DNA from: Bacteroidota bacterium
Lineage (GTDB): Bacteria; Bacteroidota; Bacteroidia; Chitinophagales; Chitinophagaceae
DNA: 64,000 nucleotides
Direction: 5' to 3'
NCBI GenBank assembly: GCA_020161435.1
Contig: JAIUNV010000004.1
Coordinates: 62,001-126,000, forward strand
The notes under the pieces were generated by a model. It was given only the letters and a program-made list of their open reading frames with translations, did not search any database and was not told the DNA's origin. Within the stretch, counting starts at the first letter, position 1; each line of letters begins with the position of its first letter. The position numbers and the translations under genes were made by a program. Positions 24,501-34,342 of this stretch are shown here, in pieces.

Positions 24501-25292
24501 ATGTCTCAGGTATCTGTTTCTACGCCTTTTAATATTTACCTCGAATTTGAGATTGCACCTTTTACAAGGCGCATGTTGGCGTGGCTTATAGATACCACAC
24601 TACTCATGCTGTATGCCCGTGGCATGAAGTTTTTTTTAGACCAGGTGATGTATGGTTCTAAAGAAGTAAGCATTGGCGTGGATATAGTGCTGGTTTCGTT
24701 GCCCATGCTGCTCTACCATTTTATCATGGAAACCGTAAGCCAGGGCCAAAGCCTTGGAAAAAAGCTGATGGGCATCCGCGTCATCAGTATTGAAGGCGGT
24801 GAGCCAAGGCTGGGCCAGTACCTCATGCGTTGGTTGTTTCGGTTGTGGGAGTGGCCTATGTTTTTCGGCTATCTCGCCATGGGTTCGTATTGGTTTTTGG
24901 TGCAGGTGGTACTTACCGGTGTGTGTGGTTTGGTAGTGGTGGTGATAGTAGCGGTGAGTTCGAAAAGCCAACGCCTCGGCGATTTGGCTGCAGGTACCAC
25001 GGTGGTAGATTTACGCTACAAATATTCTTTGGCTGATACCCTGTTTATGGAAATTACAACCAACAACTATGTGGTAAAATATCCGGAAGTGATGCGCCTC
25101 AGTGATAGGGATATCAATGCCATCAGATCGGTGATTGCCTACACGCAAAAAAATAACAAGTACGAAACAGCCCACCGGGTGGCCGGTAAAGTAAAGGAAG
25201 TCCTGAACATCCAAACTGACTTGGAGGTACTGGACTTCCTTGAAAAATTGCTGAGTGATTATAATTATCTGGCTACCAAAGACAAGGCCTGA
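24501..25292 (+). CDS. RDD family membrane protein
   Basis: 263 residues. The RDD motif region FTRRMLAWLIDTTLLMLYARG gives the family its name (Arg and Asp-Asp pattern, here RR...D). Further conserved segments are GQSLGKKLMGIRV and SQRLGDLAAGTTVV. Three or four membrane helices in the first 165 residues are followed by a helical cytoplasmic tail. It is divergent from the SpoIIM gene, a common pairing. The function is unsettled; some RDD proteins are proposed ion antiporters. It ends one base before the convergent gene's stop. Confidence 0.9.
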   Translation: MSQVSVSTPFNIYLEFEIAPFTRRMLAWLIDTTLLMLYARGMKFFLDQVMYGSKEVSIGVDIVLVSLPMLLYHFIMETVSQGQSLGKKLMGIRVISIEGGEPRLGQYLMRWLFRLWEWPMFFGYLAMGSYWFLVQVVLTGVCGLVVVVIVAVSSKSQRLGDLAAGTTVVDLRYKYSLADTLFMEITTNNYVVKYPEVMRLSDRDINAIRSVIAYTQKNNKYETAHRVAGKVKEVLNIQTDLEVLDFLEKLLSDYNYLATKDKA

Positions 25293-25733
25293 TTATGCCA
25301 GTGAGGCAAACATCAGCCCGCCAATAAACGCCAGTACATACAGCCCCAACACTACAATGGTAATAATGCCGAAGTAACGGTATACAGCTTTCAGATTGGC
25401 AAACGCTTCTGTTACCAAATCTTGCTGTTGATTGTACAAGCCAGCGGGCATATGCTTTGCAAATTGTACCATTTTATAAGATGGGTAAAAGTACAATGCA
25501 GCAATAATGATGTAGAAAATGCCAAGGAAACTGCCCGATACGCCCAAGTCATCGAAAGCACTAGACAAACCAGCCCCGACAAACACTATAAAAAAGCCTA
25601 CCAGCAAGAGCAAAGCTGCGAGAATGTAACCAAGAATGCCAAAGAACTTGCTCCATTTGGCAATTTCAATGAGATAGCTTTTCGATGTTTCATCTATCTG
25701 AACATCAAACAGTGGAGATTGATTTTCTGTCAT
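25293..25733 (-). CDS. Small membrane protein, DUF5362-like
   Basis: 146 residues with four predicted membrane helices (about 28-52, 65-85, 115-135 and the C-terminal GLYVLAFIGGLMF). The WSKFFGILGYILAALLLLVG and FYPSYKMVQFAKHM segments look like the DUF5362 family, which I name with moderate confidence. Function unknown. It abuts the RDD gene tail to tail. Confidence 0.65.
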   Translation of the reverse strand: MTENQSPLFDVQIDETSKSYLIEIAKWSKFFGILGYILAALLLLVGFFIVFVGAGLSSAFDDLGVSGSFLGIFYIIIAALYFYPSYKMVQFAKHMPAGLYNQQQDLVTEAFANLKAVYRYFGIITIVVLGLYVLAFIGGLMFASLA

Positions 25734-25836
25734 GTGCGGTGTAGATTTTTGTACAATATAAATGAATGCCCGTTACAAATTTCAAACCGGATAAAAATGT
25801 ATGGCGAATGCTGGCAAAAGCTTTGTGAGTGCCTAC

Positions 25837-26853
25837 TTATTGCAAAAAACGATGGCTGAGTACCTTGCCCATTTGCATGGCTTTGTCTTCAACCTGTGTT
25901 TTAAACAACCAAGAGCTAACTGCCAAAACGATTGCCACAAATACAACACCTGCTATGGTTTGCCCATCATTAAAAAAAACATGAACCGCCACCTGTATAA
26001 TGGGCCAGTGAAGCATATACACTGTGAATGAATAGTCGTGTTTTTTCAGCAAGCCATCTGCCCGTTGTAATACATGGCAAAACGCCAGTAAAATAAATGG
26101 GAATGCAACAGGTGTTTCTGCAATATCATAGCCCCACAAGCAGTTTTTTAGAAACCAGAGCCAGCCTATAGCAATAATCCATTTTCGGCACTGCTGATGC
26201 CAGCCGTAATGGTACAACAACATGCCGCTGATGAAAAAATACAACTGCCCCGGCAACTGATAACTCATCACGGGATGCGATTGATGCAGCAGCAAACGAT
26301 AAGCGACAGAAAGTGCCCACAGCAGCCACAACCAAACTATTCGTTTGGGCTTTGCCAACAAAAACAGCAATGGAAATGCGGCGTAAAAGCACATCTCAAT
26401 TTTCAATGTCCATAGAGAGCCATTTACCACTGCAGAACCGTTATTTTCAAAAACACCAGGTAGCGATTGTTGCAAAAAATTGAGCAGTGACGCATTGGCC
26501 AACACATACTTTCCGGTGGTACCATTCAGGTATTGCGACAGCGGCAGTACACTTACGGCAAACAGCAATACCACCTGCAATGCCACGAGCACCCATACGG
26601 GCAGCATTATGCGAAAGAATCGCTGGATGTAAAAGGCTTTCCAACCATGGATATGTGCTTGCAGCTTGCCATAGCTGTGCATCATGGCAAATCCAGAAAG
26701 CACAAAAAAACAAGACACAGCAAAGTCGGCATCAAACAAAAACTTGTTGCGGTACAAACCTGTAAGCGATCCCAAGTGGCTGGCCACCACTATCAGCGAT
26801 AGCAGCAGCCTGGCAGGGGTGCCCCCCAATAAATACGCAGCTTTGTTATCCAT
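25837..26853 (-). CDS. Acyltransferase 3 family membrane protein
   Basis: 338 residues from ATG 26853; a long upstream in-frame stretch overlaps the proS terminator and its end and is not protein-like. About ten membrane helices. The FFVLSGFAMMHSYGK motif and the RFFRIMLPVWVL segment are typical of family 3 acyltransferases, and SLWTLKIEMCFYAAFPLL and YMLHWP complete the pattern. These enzymes move acetyl or other acyl groups onto membrane-side sugars. The catalytic His expected in the first helix (H at RLLLSLIVVASHLGS) is present. The acceptor is unknown. Confidence 0.88.
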   Translation of the reverse strand: MDNKAAYLLGGTPARLLLSLIVVASHLGSLTGLYRNKFLFDADFAVSCFFVLSGFAMMHSYGKLQAHIHGWKAFYIQRFFRIMLPVWVLVALQVVLLFAVSVLPLSQYLNGTTGKYVLANASLLNFLQQSLPGVFENNGSAVVNGSLWTLKIEMCFYAAFPLLFLLAKPKRIVWLWLLWALSVAYRLLLHQSHPVMSYQLPGQLYFFISGMLLYHYGWHQQCRKWIIAIGWLWFLKNCLWGYDIAETPVAFPFILLAFCHVLQRADGLLKKHDYSFTVYMLHWPIIQVAVHVFFNDGQTIAGVVFVAIVLAVSSWLFKTQVEDKAMQMGKVLSHRFLQ

Positions 26854-26869
26854 GCTTTGCAATAATAAC

Positions 26870-26896
26870 AAACCGGCAACCAATGGCCGCCGGTTT
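26870..26896 (-). terminator. Possible terminator of proS
   Basis: An 8-bp stem (AAACCGGC/GCCGGTTT, 11-base loop) lies 25 bp after the proS stop and is followed on the minus strand by TTTGTTATT-like sequence. The T-run is interrupted, so it may be partial and let some transcription enter the acyltransferase gene. Confidence 0.5.
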
Positions 26897-26921
26897 GAAA
26901 TATGAAGTTTAAACCTATCGA

Positions 26922-28400
26922 TTAGTAGGCACGTGCAAACAGTACCCGCTTGCTGCTGGGCTTGCCGGTGAGTATGCAAGTGCCGGCTTCTTCTTTTGCA
27001 TCTAAAGGAATACAACGAATAGTGGCCTTGGCGAGGTCTTTAATTTTTTCTTCTGTGTCGGCAGTGCCATCCCAATGCGCTGATACAAAGCCGCCCTTGC
27101 CATCCAAAATGCTCACAAACTCATCCCAGTTATTGGCTTCGGTGGTATGCGCTGCCCTGAAATTTTTGGCTTTTTCAAACAGGTGCAGCTGAATTTCATC
27201 CAGCAATGTTTTGATGTAAAATGCAATGCCATCGAGGTTCACGGTCATTTTTTCTTTGGTATCGCGGCGGGCAATTTCGGCTACGCCGTTGGCCAAATCA
27301 CGGGCACCAATGGCCATGCGAACGGGTACACCCTGCAGTTCGTATTCTGCAAACTTCCAACCCGGGCGGGTATGTTCGCTGTCGTCATACTTTACCGAAA
27401 TGCCGAGGTCTTTCAGTTGGCTGATGATTGGCTTGAGGGTATCGGTAATGGCGGCCAGTTGTTCGTCACCTTTATAAATAGGTACAATAACCACTTGCAG
27501 CGGTGCAATTTTTGGAGGAAGTACCAAACCCTGATTATCGCTGTGGGCCATTACAAGGGCACCAATCAAACGGGTACTTACGCCCCAGCTGGTAGCCCAT
27601 ACATATTCCAGCTTGTTGTTGCTGTCACTAAATTTCACATCAAAAGCTTTGGCAAAATTTTGCCCCAGAAAGTGCGAAGTGCCGGCTTGCAAAGCTTTGC
27701 CATCCTGCATCAATGCTTCAATACACAAGGTATCAACGGCACCGGCGAAGCGTTCACTTTCCGATTTCACGCCTTTCACTACGGGCAATGCCATGTAGTT
27801 TTCTACAAAATCCGCATACACTTCCAGCATTTTTGCGGCTTCTTCACGGGCCTCTTGTTCAGTGGCATGCGCAGTATGCCCTTCTTGCCACAGGAACTCG
27901 GCGGTACGCAAAAACAGTCGGGTACGCATTTCCCATCGCACCACGTTGGCCCATTGGTTTACCAAAATGGGCAGGTCGCGGTAGCTCTGTATCCAACCTT
28001 TGTAGGTATTCCAAATAATGGCTTCGCTGGTAGGACGTACGACCAGCTCTTCTTCCAGCCTGGCTTCGGGGTCTACCATCAGCTTGCCGGGGTTGGCCGG
28101 GTCGTTTTTGAGGCGATAATGCGTAACCACCGCACATTCTTTGGCAAAACCCTCTGCGTTTTTTTCTTCTGCTTCAAACAGGCTTTTGGGTACAAACAGC
28201 GGAAAGTAAGCGTTTACGTGACCGGTATCTTTAAACATTTTGTCGAGTACATCCCGCATGTTTTCCCACAAGCGGTAGCCATAGGGTTTGATAACCATAC
28301 AGCCACGAACGGCGCTGTAATCGGCCAAACCCGACCGCAATACGAGGTCGTTGTACCATTGCGAATAGTCTTGCTCCATGGGAGTGATCACCTTGCTCAT
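26922..28400 (-). CDS. proS: Prolyl-tRNA synthetase, archaeal/eukaryotic type
   Basis: 492 residues, the length of the short (type 3) ProRS without the long editing insertion. Class II motifs: motif 1 region [21 protein letters not shown], motif 2 [16 protein letters not shown], motif 3 near [17 protein letters not shown]. The anticodon-binding domain starts near LQVVIVPIY, and a C-terminal zinc-like region ends the protein. It charges tRNA-Pro. Bacteroidota commonly carry this type, so no recent transfer is implied. Confidence 0.96.
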   Translation of the reverse strand: MSKVITPMEQDYSQWYNDLVLRSGLADYSAVRGCMVIKPYGYRLWENMRDVLDKMFKDTGHVNAYFPLFVPKSLFEAEEKNAEGFAKECAVVTHYRLKNDPANPGKLMVDPEARLEEELVVRPTSEAIIWNTYKGWIQSYRDLPILVNQWANVVRWEMRTRLFLRTAEFLWQEGHTAHATEQEAREEAAKMLEVYADFVENYMALPVVKGVKSESERFAGAVDTLCIEALMQDGKALQAGTSHFLGQNFAKAFDVKFSDSNNKLEYVWATSWGVSTRLIGALVMAHSDNQGLVLPPKIAPLQVVIVPIYKGDEQLAAITDTLKPIISQLKDLGISVKYDDSEHTRPGWKFAEYELQGVPVRMAIGARDLANGVAEIARRDTKEKMTVNLDGIAFYIKTLLDEIQLHLFEKAKNFRAAHTTEANNWDEFVSILDGKGGFVSAHWDGTADTEEKIKDLAKATIRCIPLDAKEEAGTCILTGKPSSKRVLFARAY

Positions 28401-28690
28401 AATATTGTTTGCTGGTAAAAAATGAATGATTTAATGTGCCTGGCTATTACAGCTTACAGGGCGGCGAAATTAAGCATTTGGAATTAGGTAAGCCTTAACA
28501 CTAAAAGCCTGATTTATTGTGTCTTTCAAGAAAACATTAGCATTTGGGAGCCATGGAAACAAATAACTTAGCTACGGAAACCATTTGTAGATGCTGAATG
28601 CGATTAACCCGTTTTTTTGCACGAAGTAATTAGAACCAAGTTTTTGTACCATTCAGCGTCTGATATTTGACACCATTAAAGCCTGTATCA

Positions 28691-29503
28691 ATGAGACACA
28701 TCATTTATCCCCTGCTCGCCGCCACTGTTTTGCTGGCCAGTTGTTCGGCTGCTTTTAAAACCGCCGAAACTCCCGATGACGTTTATTATTCCTACGGGCC
28801 AACGCAGGCTGCCCGCCAGGAAAGGGTAGAAGATGATGAATATGTAAGCTATTGGCAAAATGCCGACGACCGTTACCTGCGCATGAAAGTGCAGGACCGC
28901 AGCCGTTGGAGCAGCATAGACGATGTAAATTATTGGTACGGATATAATAATCCCAACACTATGTTCAACCCGTCATGGAGTTTCAATTCCTGGAACAGTT
29001 GGAATAACTCGTCATGGATGTTGAACTACGGTACTGGCTGGAATACATGGAATAATCCTTTTGTTTTCAACAGCATGTACAACAGTTGGAATAACCCATG
29101 GTGCTGGAACCGCCCAGTGGTAATCATCAATAAAAATCCGATTGGTGTGGTTGCACAAACTCCTCGTCCTGGCTTTAACAGAGGTGGATATAACAATAGT
29201 GTATTTACCCGCGGTGGCAATGAAGGATTTAACCGTACCGGTGGCAAGCCATCTTCACAACAGCAAGCTGGTTATGGTACCCGTGAACTTTTCCGTACCA
29301 TTTTTAGTACGCCATCCAGTGGTGGTAGCAACAGCAACTCCGGTAGCAGCTGGTCTCGCCCCACCCGTACTTTCGAACCTTCTTCCAGCAGCAGCAGCTC
29401 CGGTAGCAGCCGTACTTCGGGTGGTGGTTCATCATCATCATCTTCTTCTTCATCATCATCGTCATCGTCCGGTGGTAGCCGTGGTGGCCGTGGTGGAAAC
29501 TAA
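28691..29503 (+). CDS. Trp/Asn- and Ser-rich envelope lipoprotein of unknown function
   Basis: 270 residues from ATG 28691. Signal peptide with lipobox LLASC. Three zones follow: an acidic part with DDVYYSYGP and DDEYVSYWQNADDRYLRMKV; a Trp/Asn-rich zone (~95-150) in which WNN and SWNS units repeat; and a Ser/Gly-rich tail with 15 or more consecutive Ser near the end. I do not recognise a catalytic domain. A structural or surface role, or secretion-linked adhesion, is possible. The 290 bp before it hold no other gene I can support. Confidence 0.7.
   Translation: MRHIIYPLLAATVLLASCSAAFKTAETPDDVYYSYGPTQAARQERVEDDEYVSYWQNADDRYLRMKVQDRSRWSSIDDVNYWYGYNNPNTMFNPSWSFNSWNSWNNSSWMLNYGTGWNTWNNPFVFNSMYNSWNNPWCWNRPVVIINKNPIGVVAQTPRPGFNRGGYNNSVFTRGGNEGFNRTGGKPSSQQQAGYGTRELFRTIFSTPSSGGSNSNSGSSWSRPTRTFEPSSSSSSSGSSRTSGGGSSSSSSSSSSSSSSGGSRGGRGGN
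29380..29490 (+). repeat. Ser-codon microsatellite (TCA/TCT/AGC-rich)
   Basis: Trinucleotide-rich sequence coding the poly-Ser tail of the lipoprotein. Runs of TCA and TCT units occur at about 29430-29470. Such tracts can vary in length between strains. Confidence 0.7.
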
Positions 29504-29615
29504 TGAAAGTTCAACCTCTTTCAACAGCACTTTACAAACCTTATCTAGAATTATTCTATTGAATAGCCGCCGACTTTTTCCATGTCAATTTGCGGCCTGC
29601 TAATCTTGTATCTGT

Positions 29616-31187
29616 ATGAGAAGAAAATTACTGTTGGCCTCCGCTGCAATCATGGCTTTGCAATTGGTGGCAAATGCTCAGGTTCCGGAAGATGTGCTAC
29701 GCTATGCCTACCCGCTAATGGGAGGCACAGCCCGCAACCAGGCCATTGGTGGCGCCATGGGTTCGCTGGGTGGCGATATTACCGCGGCACACATTAATCC
29801 CGCTGGCATTGGTATGTACAAAAACAAAGAATTCGTACTGTCTCCCAACTTTAGTTTTCTCAATAACAAATTCAATTTTCGCGGCGACCAAACCAAGTCG
29901 AATGATAATGGTGTAGGCTATGGTACATCAGGTTTTGTATGGGGCCAAAACAACAACCAGTACAGGCGCTCCAGCAGTTCGGCCATTTCATTCTCCATCA
30001 ATCAAACGGCCAATTACAACAACCGGATGCAGTACAAAGGCTTCAACAATTTTAGCAGTTGGAGTGAGCAGTACGTAGAAGAATTGGCTAATAACAGGGC
30101 CAATATTAATCAGGCAGAAAACAATTACATATTCGGATCTTCTTTGGCTTTTTGGACATATCTGGTGGATACAGTGTCCGACGCAAATAATAATGTGGTA
30201 GGCTACCAAAGTGTAGTGCCATTACCCGGGCCAAACGGCGGGCCAGAGGGCGTAATACAAAACAACCTGATTGAAACCCGTGGCGGTGCTCACGAAATTG
30301 CTTTGGCCTTTGCCAACAACTTTAAGGACAAACTACATTTTGGTGTGTCGTTTAATGTGCCGTTTTTCACCTATCAAAAAGATCAAACCTACCGCGAAGA
30401 AGATGCCAGCGGCAATACCAACAACGATTTCTCCTACTTCGAATACAAAGAAAATTACCGCACAACTGGCTTGGGATTTAATGCCAAGCTTGGCATGATC
30501 TTTCGGCCGGTAGAAAAATGGCGGCTCGGTTTGGCCTTGCATACTCCCACCTTTAGCAGCATGACTGACCGCATAAGTTCTTCGCTTACTGCCAATACAG
30601 AAAACTACACAGTGTACCCTCAGCCGGTTACTAAAACCAGCGATGAACTAAAAGGCAATAGCAATGCAGGCAACTACCGCTACAACATGACTTCTCCTTA
30701 CCGTTTGCTGGGTTCTGTTTCTTTTGTCATAAATGAAGTGAAAGAAGTAAAACAACAAAAAGGTTTTGTAACGGCCGATGTGGAATATGTAAACTACCGG
30801 GGTACACGCTACCATGCTGATGACGCTACAAACGTTGATGATGTTCGCTACTACGACGAACTCAATAATACCATCAAAAATCGGTACAAAGGCGCCATGA
30901 ACCTTCGCCTTGGTGGTGAGCTTAAATTCAAGACCGTTATGACACGTCTTGGTTTTGCTTACATGGGCAGCCCTTACGCTACCAAAGAATTAAAGGGCAG
31001 TCGCATGTTGCTAAGTGGAGGTTTGGGCTACCGCAACAAGGGCATGTTTGTTGACCTTACGTATGTGCATGCACTCATCAATTACAGCCACGTACCATAC
31101 TGGCTGGCCGATAAAGCCAACGTAGTAGCCGATGGCAGAAACAGCCGCGGCAACATAGTATTAACGTTTGGATTTAAGTTTATGTAA
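29616..31187 (+). CDS. OMPP1/FadL-like outer-membrane transport protein
   Basis: 523 residues. Signal peptide (1-22, ending VANAQ), then a FadL/TodX-type N-terminus (MGGTARNQAIGGAMGSLGGD, and HINPAGIGMYKNKEF, the NPA motif of the family). The rest is a beta-barrel with aromatic-ended strands and C-terminal Phe-Lys-Phe-Met. FadL-type porins pass hydrophobic compounds across the outer membrane; the cargo is unknown. It overlaps the convergent miaA gene by 8 bp. Confidence 0.85.
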   Translation: MRRKLLLASAAIMALQLVANAQVPEDVLRYAYPLMGGTARNQAIGGAMGSLGGDITAAHINPAGIGMYKNKEFVLSPNFSFLNNKFNFRGDQTKSNDNGVGYGTSGFVWGQNNNQYRRSSSSAISFSINQTANYNNRMQYKGFNNFSSWSEQYVEELANNRANINQAENNYIFGSSLAFWTYLVDTVSDANNNVVGYQSVVPLPGPNGGPEGVIQNNLIETRGGAHEIALAFANNFKDKLHFGVSFNVPFFTYQKDQTYREEDASGNTNNDFSYFEYKENYRTTGLGFNAKLGMIFRPVEKWRLGLALHTPTFSSMTDRISSSLTANTENYTVYPQPVTKTSDELKGNSNAGNYRYNMTSPYRLLGSVSFVINEVKEVKQQKGFVTADVEYVNYRGTRYHADDATNVDDVRYYDELNNTIKNRYKGAMNLRLGGELKFKTVMTRLGFAYMGSPYATKELKGSRMLLSGGLGYRNKGMFVDLTYVHALINYSHVPYWLADKANVVADGRNSRGNIVLTFGFKFM

Positions 31188-32091
31188 GCCTCGATTGTAT
31201 CAACGAAATCATATCAGGCAGTTGCTGTGGATGAAACCATTGCACTGCCTGATTTTTTTTGAACCAGGTCATTTGCCGCTTGGCGTATTGGCGGGTATGT
31301 GTGGCTATCAATTCTGCTGCTTCAGTTATACTACATCGGCCATGTATGGCATCAAACAATTCCTGATAACCCACAGTTTGTAAGGCTTGCAACTGTTCGT
31401 AGGGGAGCAGCTGCTTTACTTCTGCTAACAAACCTTCCTGCATCATTTGTTCTACCCGTAGCTGTATGCGTTGGTTGAGCAGCGGTCGTTCCATTTCCAA
31501 ACCAATGATGAGGGTATCAAACGGGCGTGCATTGCTGCTGCGTTGCTGAAACTGTTTGATGGATTTTCCACTGGCTCGAATCACTTCCAAAGCCCGCAGC
31601 ATGCGGTGTGGGTTTTGCATTTCGCCACTGGCGGCAAACAAAGGATCTTCTTGCTGTAAGGTTTGCTGTAACCATTCCATGCCGTTTGCCTCATAGTCTT
31701 CTCTTATTTGCTCCCGAATGTTTGCCGGAATATCAGGCATAGCATCCAGCCCATCAGTGAGTGCTTTCAGGTACAAACCCGTACCACCCACAGCTATCAC
31801 TACTTTGTATTGCTGAAAAAGAGTACTGAGTTTTTTTAGTGCCCATTGCTCATACTGTGCGGCATCCACCGGATCGTGTATGCTGTGGCTGGCAATGAAA
31901 TGATGCGGCACTGCTGCCAACTCTTCATCGGAAGGCCGGGCGACACCAATGTTCATTTCCCGATAGCATTGACGGCTATCAAAGGAGATGATTTCTGTAT
32001 GAAAATGCTGGGCTAATGCAATGGCCACTGCTGTTTTGCCAACGGCTGTGGGGCCGGCTACGGCTACCAGTAAGTGCTGCTGACCGGCCAT
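31180..32091 (-). CDS. miaA: tRNA dimethylallyltransferase MiaA
   Basis: 303 residues. P-loop AGPTAVGKT (about 12-20), substrate Asp in ISFDSRQCYREMNIG, DMAPP-site VGGTGLYLKALTDG, and C-terminal tRNA-binding THTRQYAKRQMTWFKK. It adds the dimethylallyl group to A37 of tRNAs reading UNN codons. The downstream end overlaps the FadL-like gene by 8 bp. Confidence 0.97.
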   Translation of the reverse strand: MAGQQHLLVAVAGPTAVGKTAVAIALAQHFHTEIISFDSRQCYREMNIGVARPSDEELAAVPHHFIASHSIHDPVDAAQYEQWALKKLSTLFQQYKVVIAVGGTGLYLKALTDGLDAMPDIPANIREQIREDYEANGMEWLQQTLQQEDPLFAASGEMQNPHRMLRALEVIRASGKSIKQFQQRSSNARPFDTLIIGLEMERPLLNQRIQLRVEQMMQEGLLAEVKQLLPYEQLQALQTVGYQELFDAIHGRCSITEAAELIATHTRQYAKRQMTWFKKNQAVQWFHPQQLPDMISLIQSRLT

Positions 32092-32103
32092 GCGTACAAA
32101 TGA

Positions 32104-32673
32104 TTAATAGTCTTCGCCGCTACTGATGTCGTCGGTAAAAGTTTCTTCGTCGCTGCTGGTAGTGTCGCTGTCGCCTTCTTCGCCAAAGCCTTCTTCGTTG
32201 CCCTGCAGGTCGTATTTCTCTTCCATTTCGGCAAACTTGGGGCCGAGTAAACCACGGGTGCCATACTGCATTGGACCTACGCCTTCTTTGCGGCTAATTG
32301 AAGGGTACGCAATCTTGCTGCTTTCTTCTTTCGACACATTGATGAGCTCTACCAGAAACACCCAGTTCTTATTGAAATCGTACACATAAATAAACTTCTG
32401 ATTGGTATCGCGGATTTCAGAAGCGATCGTTGTTTCTTCCATCAGCAGGGGGGGCGCCTGATAGGTTTTGTCGTATTTCTCCAGCGAAATTTCGCGGCCT
32501 CGTAACCAGTTGTCGTTGCTGCGATAGAATGTAGCCTGATGCTTGTTGTCGAATTCGTAGGCCTGAAGAATGGTCTTGTGCAAATCGATGAAATACTGTG
32601 TATGCTTGATCACAATATCGCGGTAAATGCTTTCGTCTTCTTCGAGATACACCCTGAATTTCAATACTGCCAT
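32104..32673 (-). CDS. pRiA4b ORF-3-like domain protein (IS1096 passenger TnpR-like)
   Basis: 189 residues. The N-terminal part (LKFRVYLEEDESIYRDIVIKHTQYF) and the FIYVYDFNKNWVFLVELI segment fit the pRiA4b ORF-3-like fold, in which YDFGDxW is usual. The C-terminal 40 residues are highly acidic (Glu, Asp, Ser, Thr). Annotation pipelines call relatives IS1096 element passenger TnpR proteins, but no transposase or inverted repeats are near, so it is not evidence of a mobile element. It lies 12 bp upstream of miaA and probably in the same unit. Function unknown. Confidence 0.8.
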   Translation of the reverse strand: MAVLKFRVYLEEDESIYRDIVIKHTQYFIDLHKTILQAYEFDNKHQATFYRSNDNWLRGREISLEKYDKTYQAPPLLMEETTIASEIRDTNQKFIYVYDFNKNWVFLVELINVSKEESSKIAYPSISRKEGVGPMQYGTRGLLGPKFAEMEEKYDLQGNEEGFGEEGDSDTTSSDEETFTDDISSGEDY

Positions 32674-32732
32674 GGCTACAATGATTGACCCTGGAGGGCC
32701 TGCGTTTTGATGTGCGGCAAAGAAAATACTTT

Positions 32733-34151
32733 TTACCGAACAGGGGTTAGGTTTAATTGTTGGGCCTGCTCCAACATGAGTGCTGTAGCGGCTTCGAGTG
32801 TATTGGGGATGATACCGTCGAGGATGGCATCTTTAATCGCATTTTTGATAATGCCCACTTCGCGGCTGGGACCAATGCCAAAATATTGCATGATGGTTTC
32901 GCCATCAATGGGTGGCTGCCAGTTGCGGATGCGGTCATTCTCTTCTACTTCTACGCATCGCTGCCGTACCATTTCAAAATTGCTGAGGTAGCGTTTTACC
33001 TTCTGTTTGTTTTTCGAAGTAATGTCTGCTTCGCAAAGCGTCATGAGGTCGTCGAAGTGTTCGCCAGCATCAAACAACAGTCGGCGGATGGCGCTATCCG
33101 TAATGTTTTCTTTAGTCAGCGAAATGGGCCGCAGATGAAGCTCTACCAGCAGCTTCACGTATTTCATTTTTTCGTTGAGCGGCAGTTTCAGCTGCGCAAA
33201 AATTTTGGGCACCATGCGGCCGCCCACTACTTCGTGCCCGTGAAATGTCCAGCCGTGGCCTTCTTCAAACCGCTTGGTGGCAGGTTTGCCTATGTCGTGC
33301 AAAATGGCCGCCCAGCGCAACCACAGGTCACGTGTGTTTTCGCTGATGTTGTCGAGCACTTGCAGGGTATGGTAAAAATTGTCTTTGTGCCCGTGCCCGT
33401 CGAGGTATTGAGCTCCGGCCAGCGCCACCATCTGCGGAAAAATGAGTTTGAGCAAACCCGTATCATACAGCAGTTTAAAACCTACCGAAGGCTTGCTGCT
33501 GAGGATGATTTTATTGAGTTCATCAACAATCCGTTCTTTCGACACAATGCTGATGCGGTGGGCATCAGTTTTGATGGCCGCCAGCGTGGTTTCGTGAATG
33601 GTAAACTGTAGCTGACTGGCAAAGCGGATGGCCCGCATCATGCGCAGCGGATCGTCGCTGAAGGTTTGGATGGGGTCCTGCGGGGTGATGATGCTTTTTT
33701 CCTGCAGGTGTTGAATGCCGCCAAAAGGATCAACCAGTGTGCCGTAGTCTTTAGCGTTTAGGCTGATGGCCAGCGCATTGATGGTAAAGTCGCGGCGCAA
33801 TTGGTCGTCTTCAATAGTGCCGGCCTCCACGGCTGGTTTTCGGCTGTCGCGGTTGTAGCTTTCTTTGCGGGCCCCTACAAACTCAATGTCGAAATCGGCA
33901 ATGCGGATATGCGCAGTACCAAAGTTTTTGAAGAAGCTGACATGTGGGCGGGGCTTAAACAAATCGGCCACAGCATGTGCCAGGGCAATACCATCGCCGG
34001 TGCATACAATATCTGCGTCTTTGGTGGGGCGTTGCAATATTTTATCCCGAACAAACCCACCAATCACCCAGGCCTGAATACCAAGATGCTGTGCCCGGGA
34101 GGAAATTTTTTCGAAAATGCTGGCTTCGTACGCTTGTAAAGGAATGTGCAT
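32733..34151 (-). CDS. cca: CCA-adding enzyme / tRNA nucleotidyltransferase with HD domain
   Basis: 472 residues from ATG 34151; an in-frame ATG 15 codons upstream is less likely. The class II nucleotidyltransferase head has GGFVRDKIL and [10 protein letters not shown], followed by [11 protein letters not shown] and the [12 protein letters not shown] fingers region. An HD domain follows with ILHDIGKP near residue 270. It builds or repairs the 3' CCA of tRNAs. This matters here because the tRNA-His in this window does not encode CCA. Confidence 0.94.
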   Translation of the reverse strand: MHIPLQAYEASIFEKISSRAQHLGIQAWVIGGFVRDKILQRPTKDADIVCTGDGIALAHAVADLFKPRPHVSFFKNFGTAHIRIADFDIEFVGARKESYNRDSRKPAVEAGTIEDDQLRRDFTINALAISLNAKDYGTLVDPFGGIQHLQEKSIITPQDPIQTFSDDPLRMMRAIRFASQLQFTIHETTLAAIKTDAHRISIVSKERIVDELNKIILSSKPSVGFKLLYDTGLLKLIFPQMVALAGAQYLDGHGHKDNFYHTLQVLDNISENTRDLWLRWAAILHDIGKPATKRFEEGHGWTFHGHEVVGGRMVPKIFAQLKLPLNEKMKYVKLLVELHLRPISLTKENITDSAIRRLLFDAGEHFDDLMTLCEADITSKNKQKVKRYLSNFEMVRQRCVEVEENDRIRNWQPPIDGETIMQYFGIGPSREVGIIKNAIKDAILDGIIPNTLEAATALMLEQAQQLNLTPVR

Positions 34152-34204
34152 GCGCCGCAAAAATAACGGTATTGAGGTGGATGGATGATGGGCCACGGGT
34201 AAAA

Positions 34205-34255
34205 ATGGGACGCGGATTGGAAGGATGAAAACAGTTTTTCGCGGATGATGTTGCT
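34205..34255. repeat. Intergenic imperfect direct repeat, copy 1
   Basis: About 51 bp beginning ATGGGACGCGGATTGGAAGG and ending TTGCT. It matches copy 2 at roughly four of five positions with one indel. It lies in the 297-bp gap between cca and the DUF2279 gene, which otherwise contains no gene I can support. Confidence 0.75.
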
Positions 34256-34279
34256 GTCGCAGGCCTCCCGGCCTGTGAC
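34256..34279. repeat. GC-rich inverted repeat inside the intergenic repeat region
   Basis: GTCGCAGGCC-TCCC-GGCCTGTGAC forms a 10-bp stem with a single G-T wobble and a 4-base loop. It directly follows repeat copy 1. There is no T-run, so it does not look like a standard terminator; a REP-like element or hairpin with an mRNA-end function is possible. Confidence 0.65.
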
Positions 34280-34342
34280 GATGCGTTACTAATGCTCAAT
34301 ACTAATTCAGCTTTAAAGTATGGCAGCAAATACAGCGATAAG

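Noticed and set aside
27147..28418. 423-codon open frame on the plus strand opposite proS
   Set aside because: No family motif; fully inside a well-supported gene.
32104..32673. Evidence of an insertion sequence (IS1096 passenger protein name)
   Set aside because: Only the domain name points to an IS; no transposase, inverted repeats or target duplications were found nearby.
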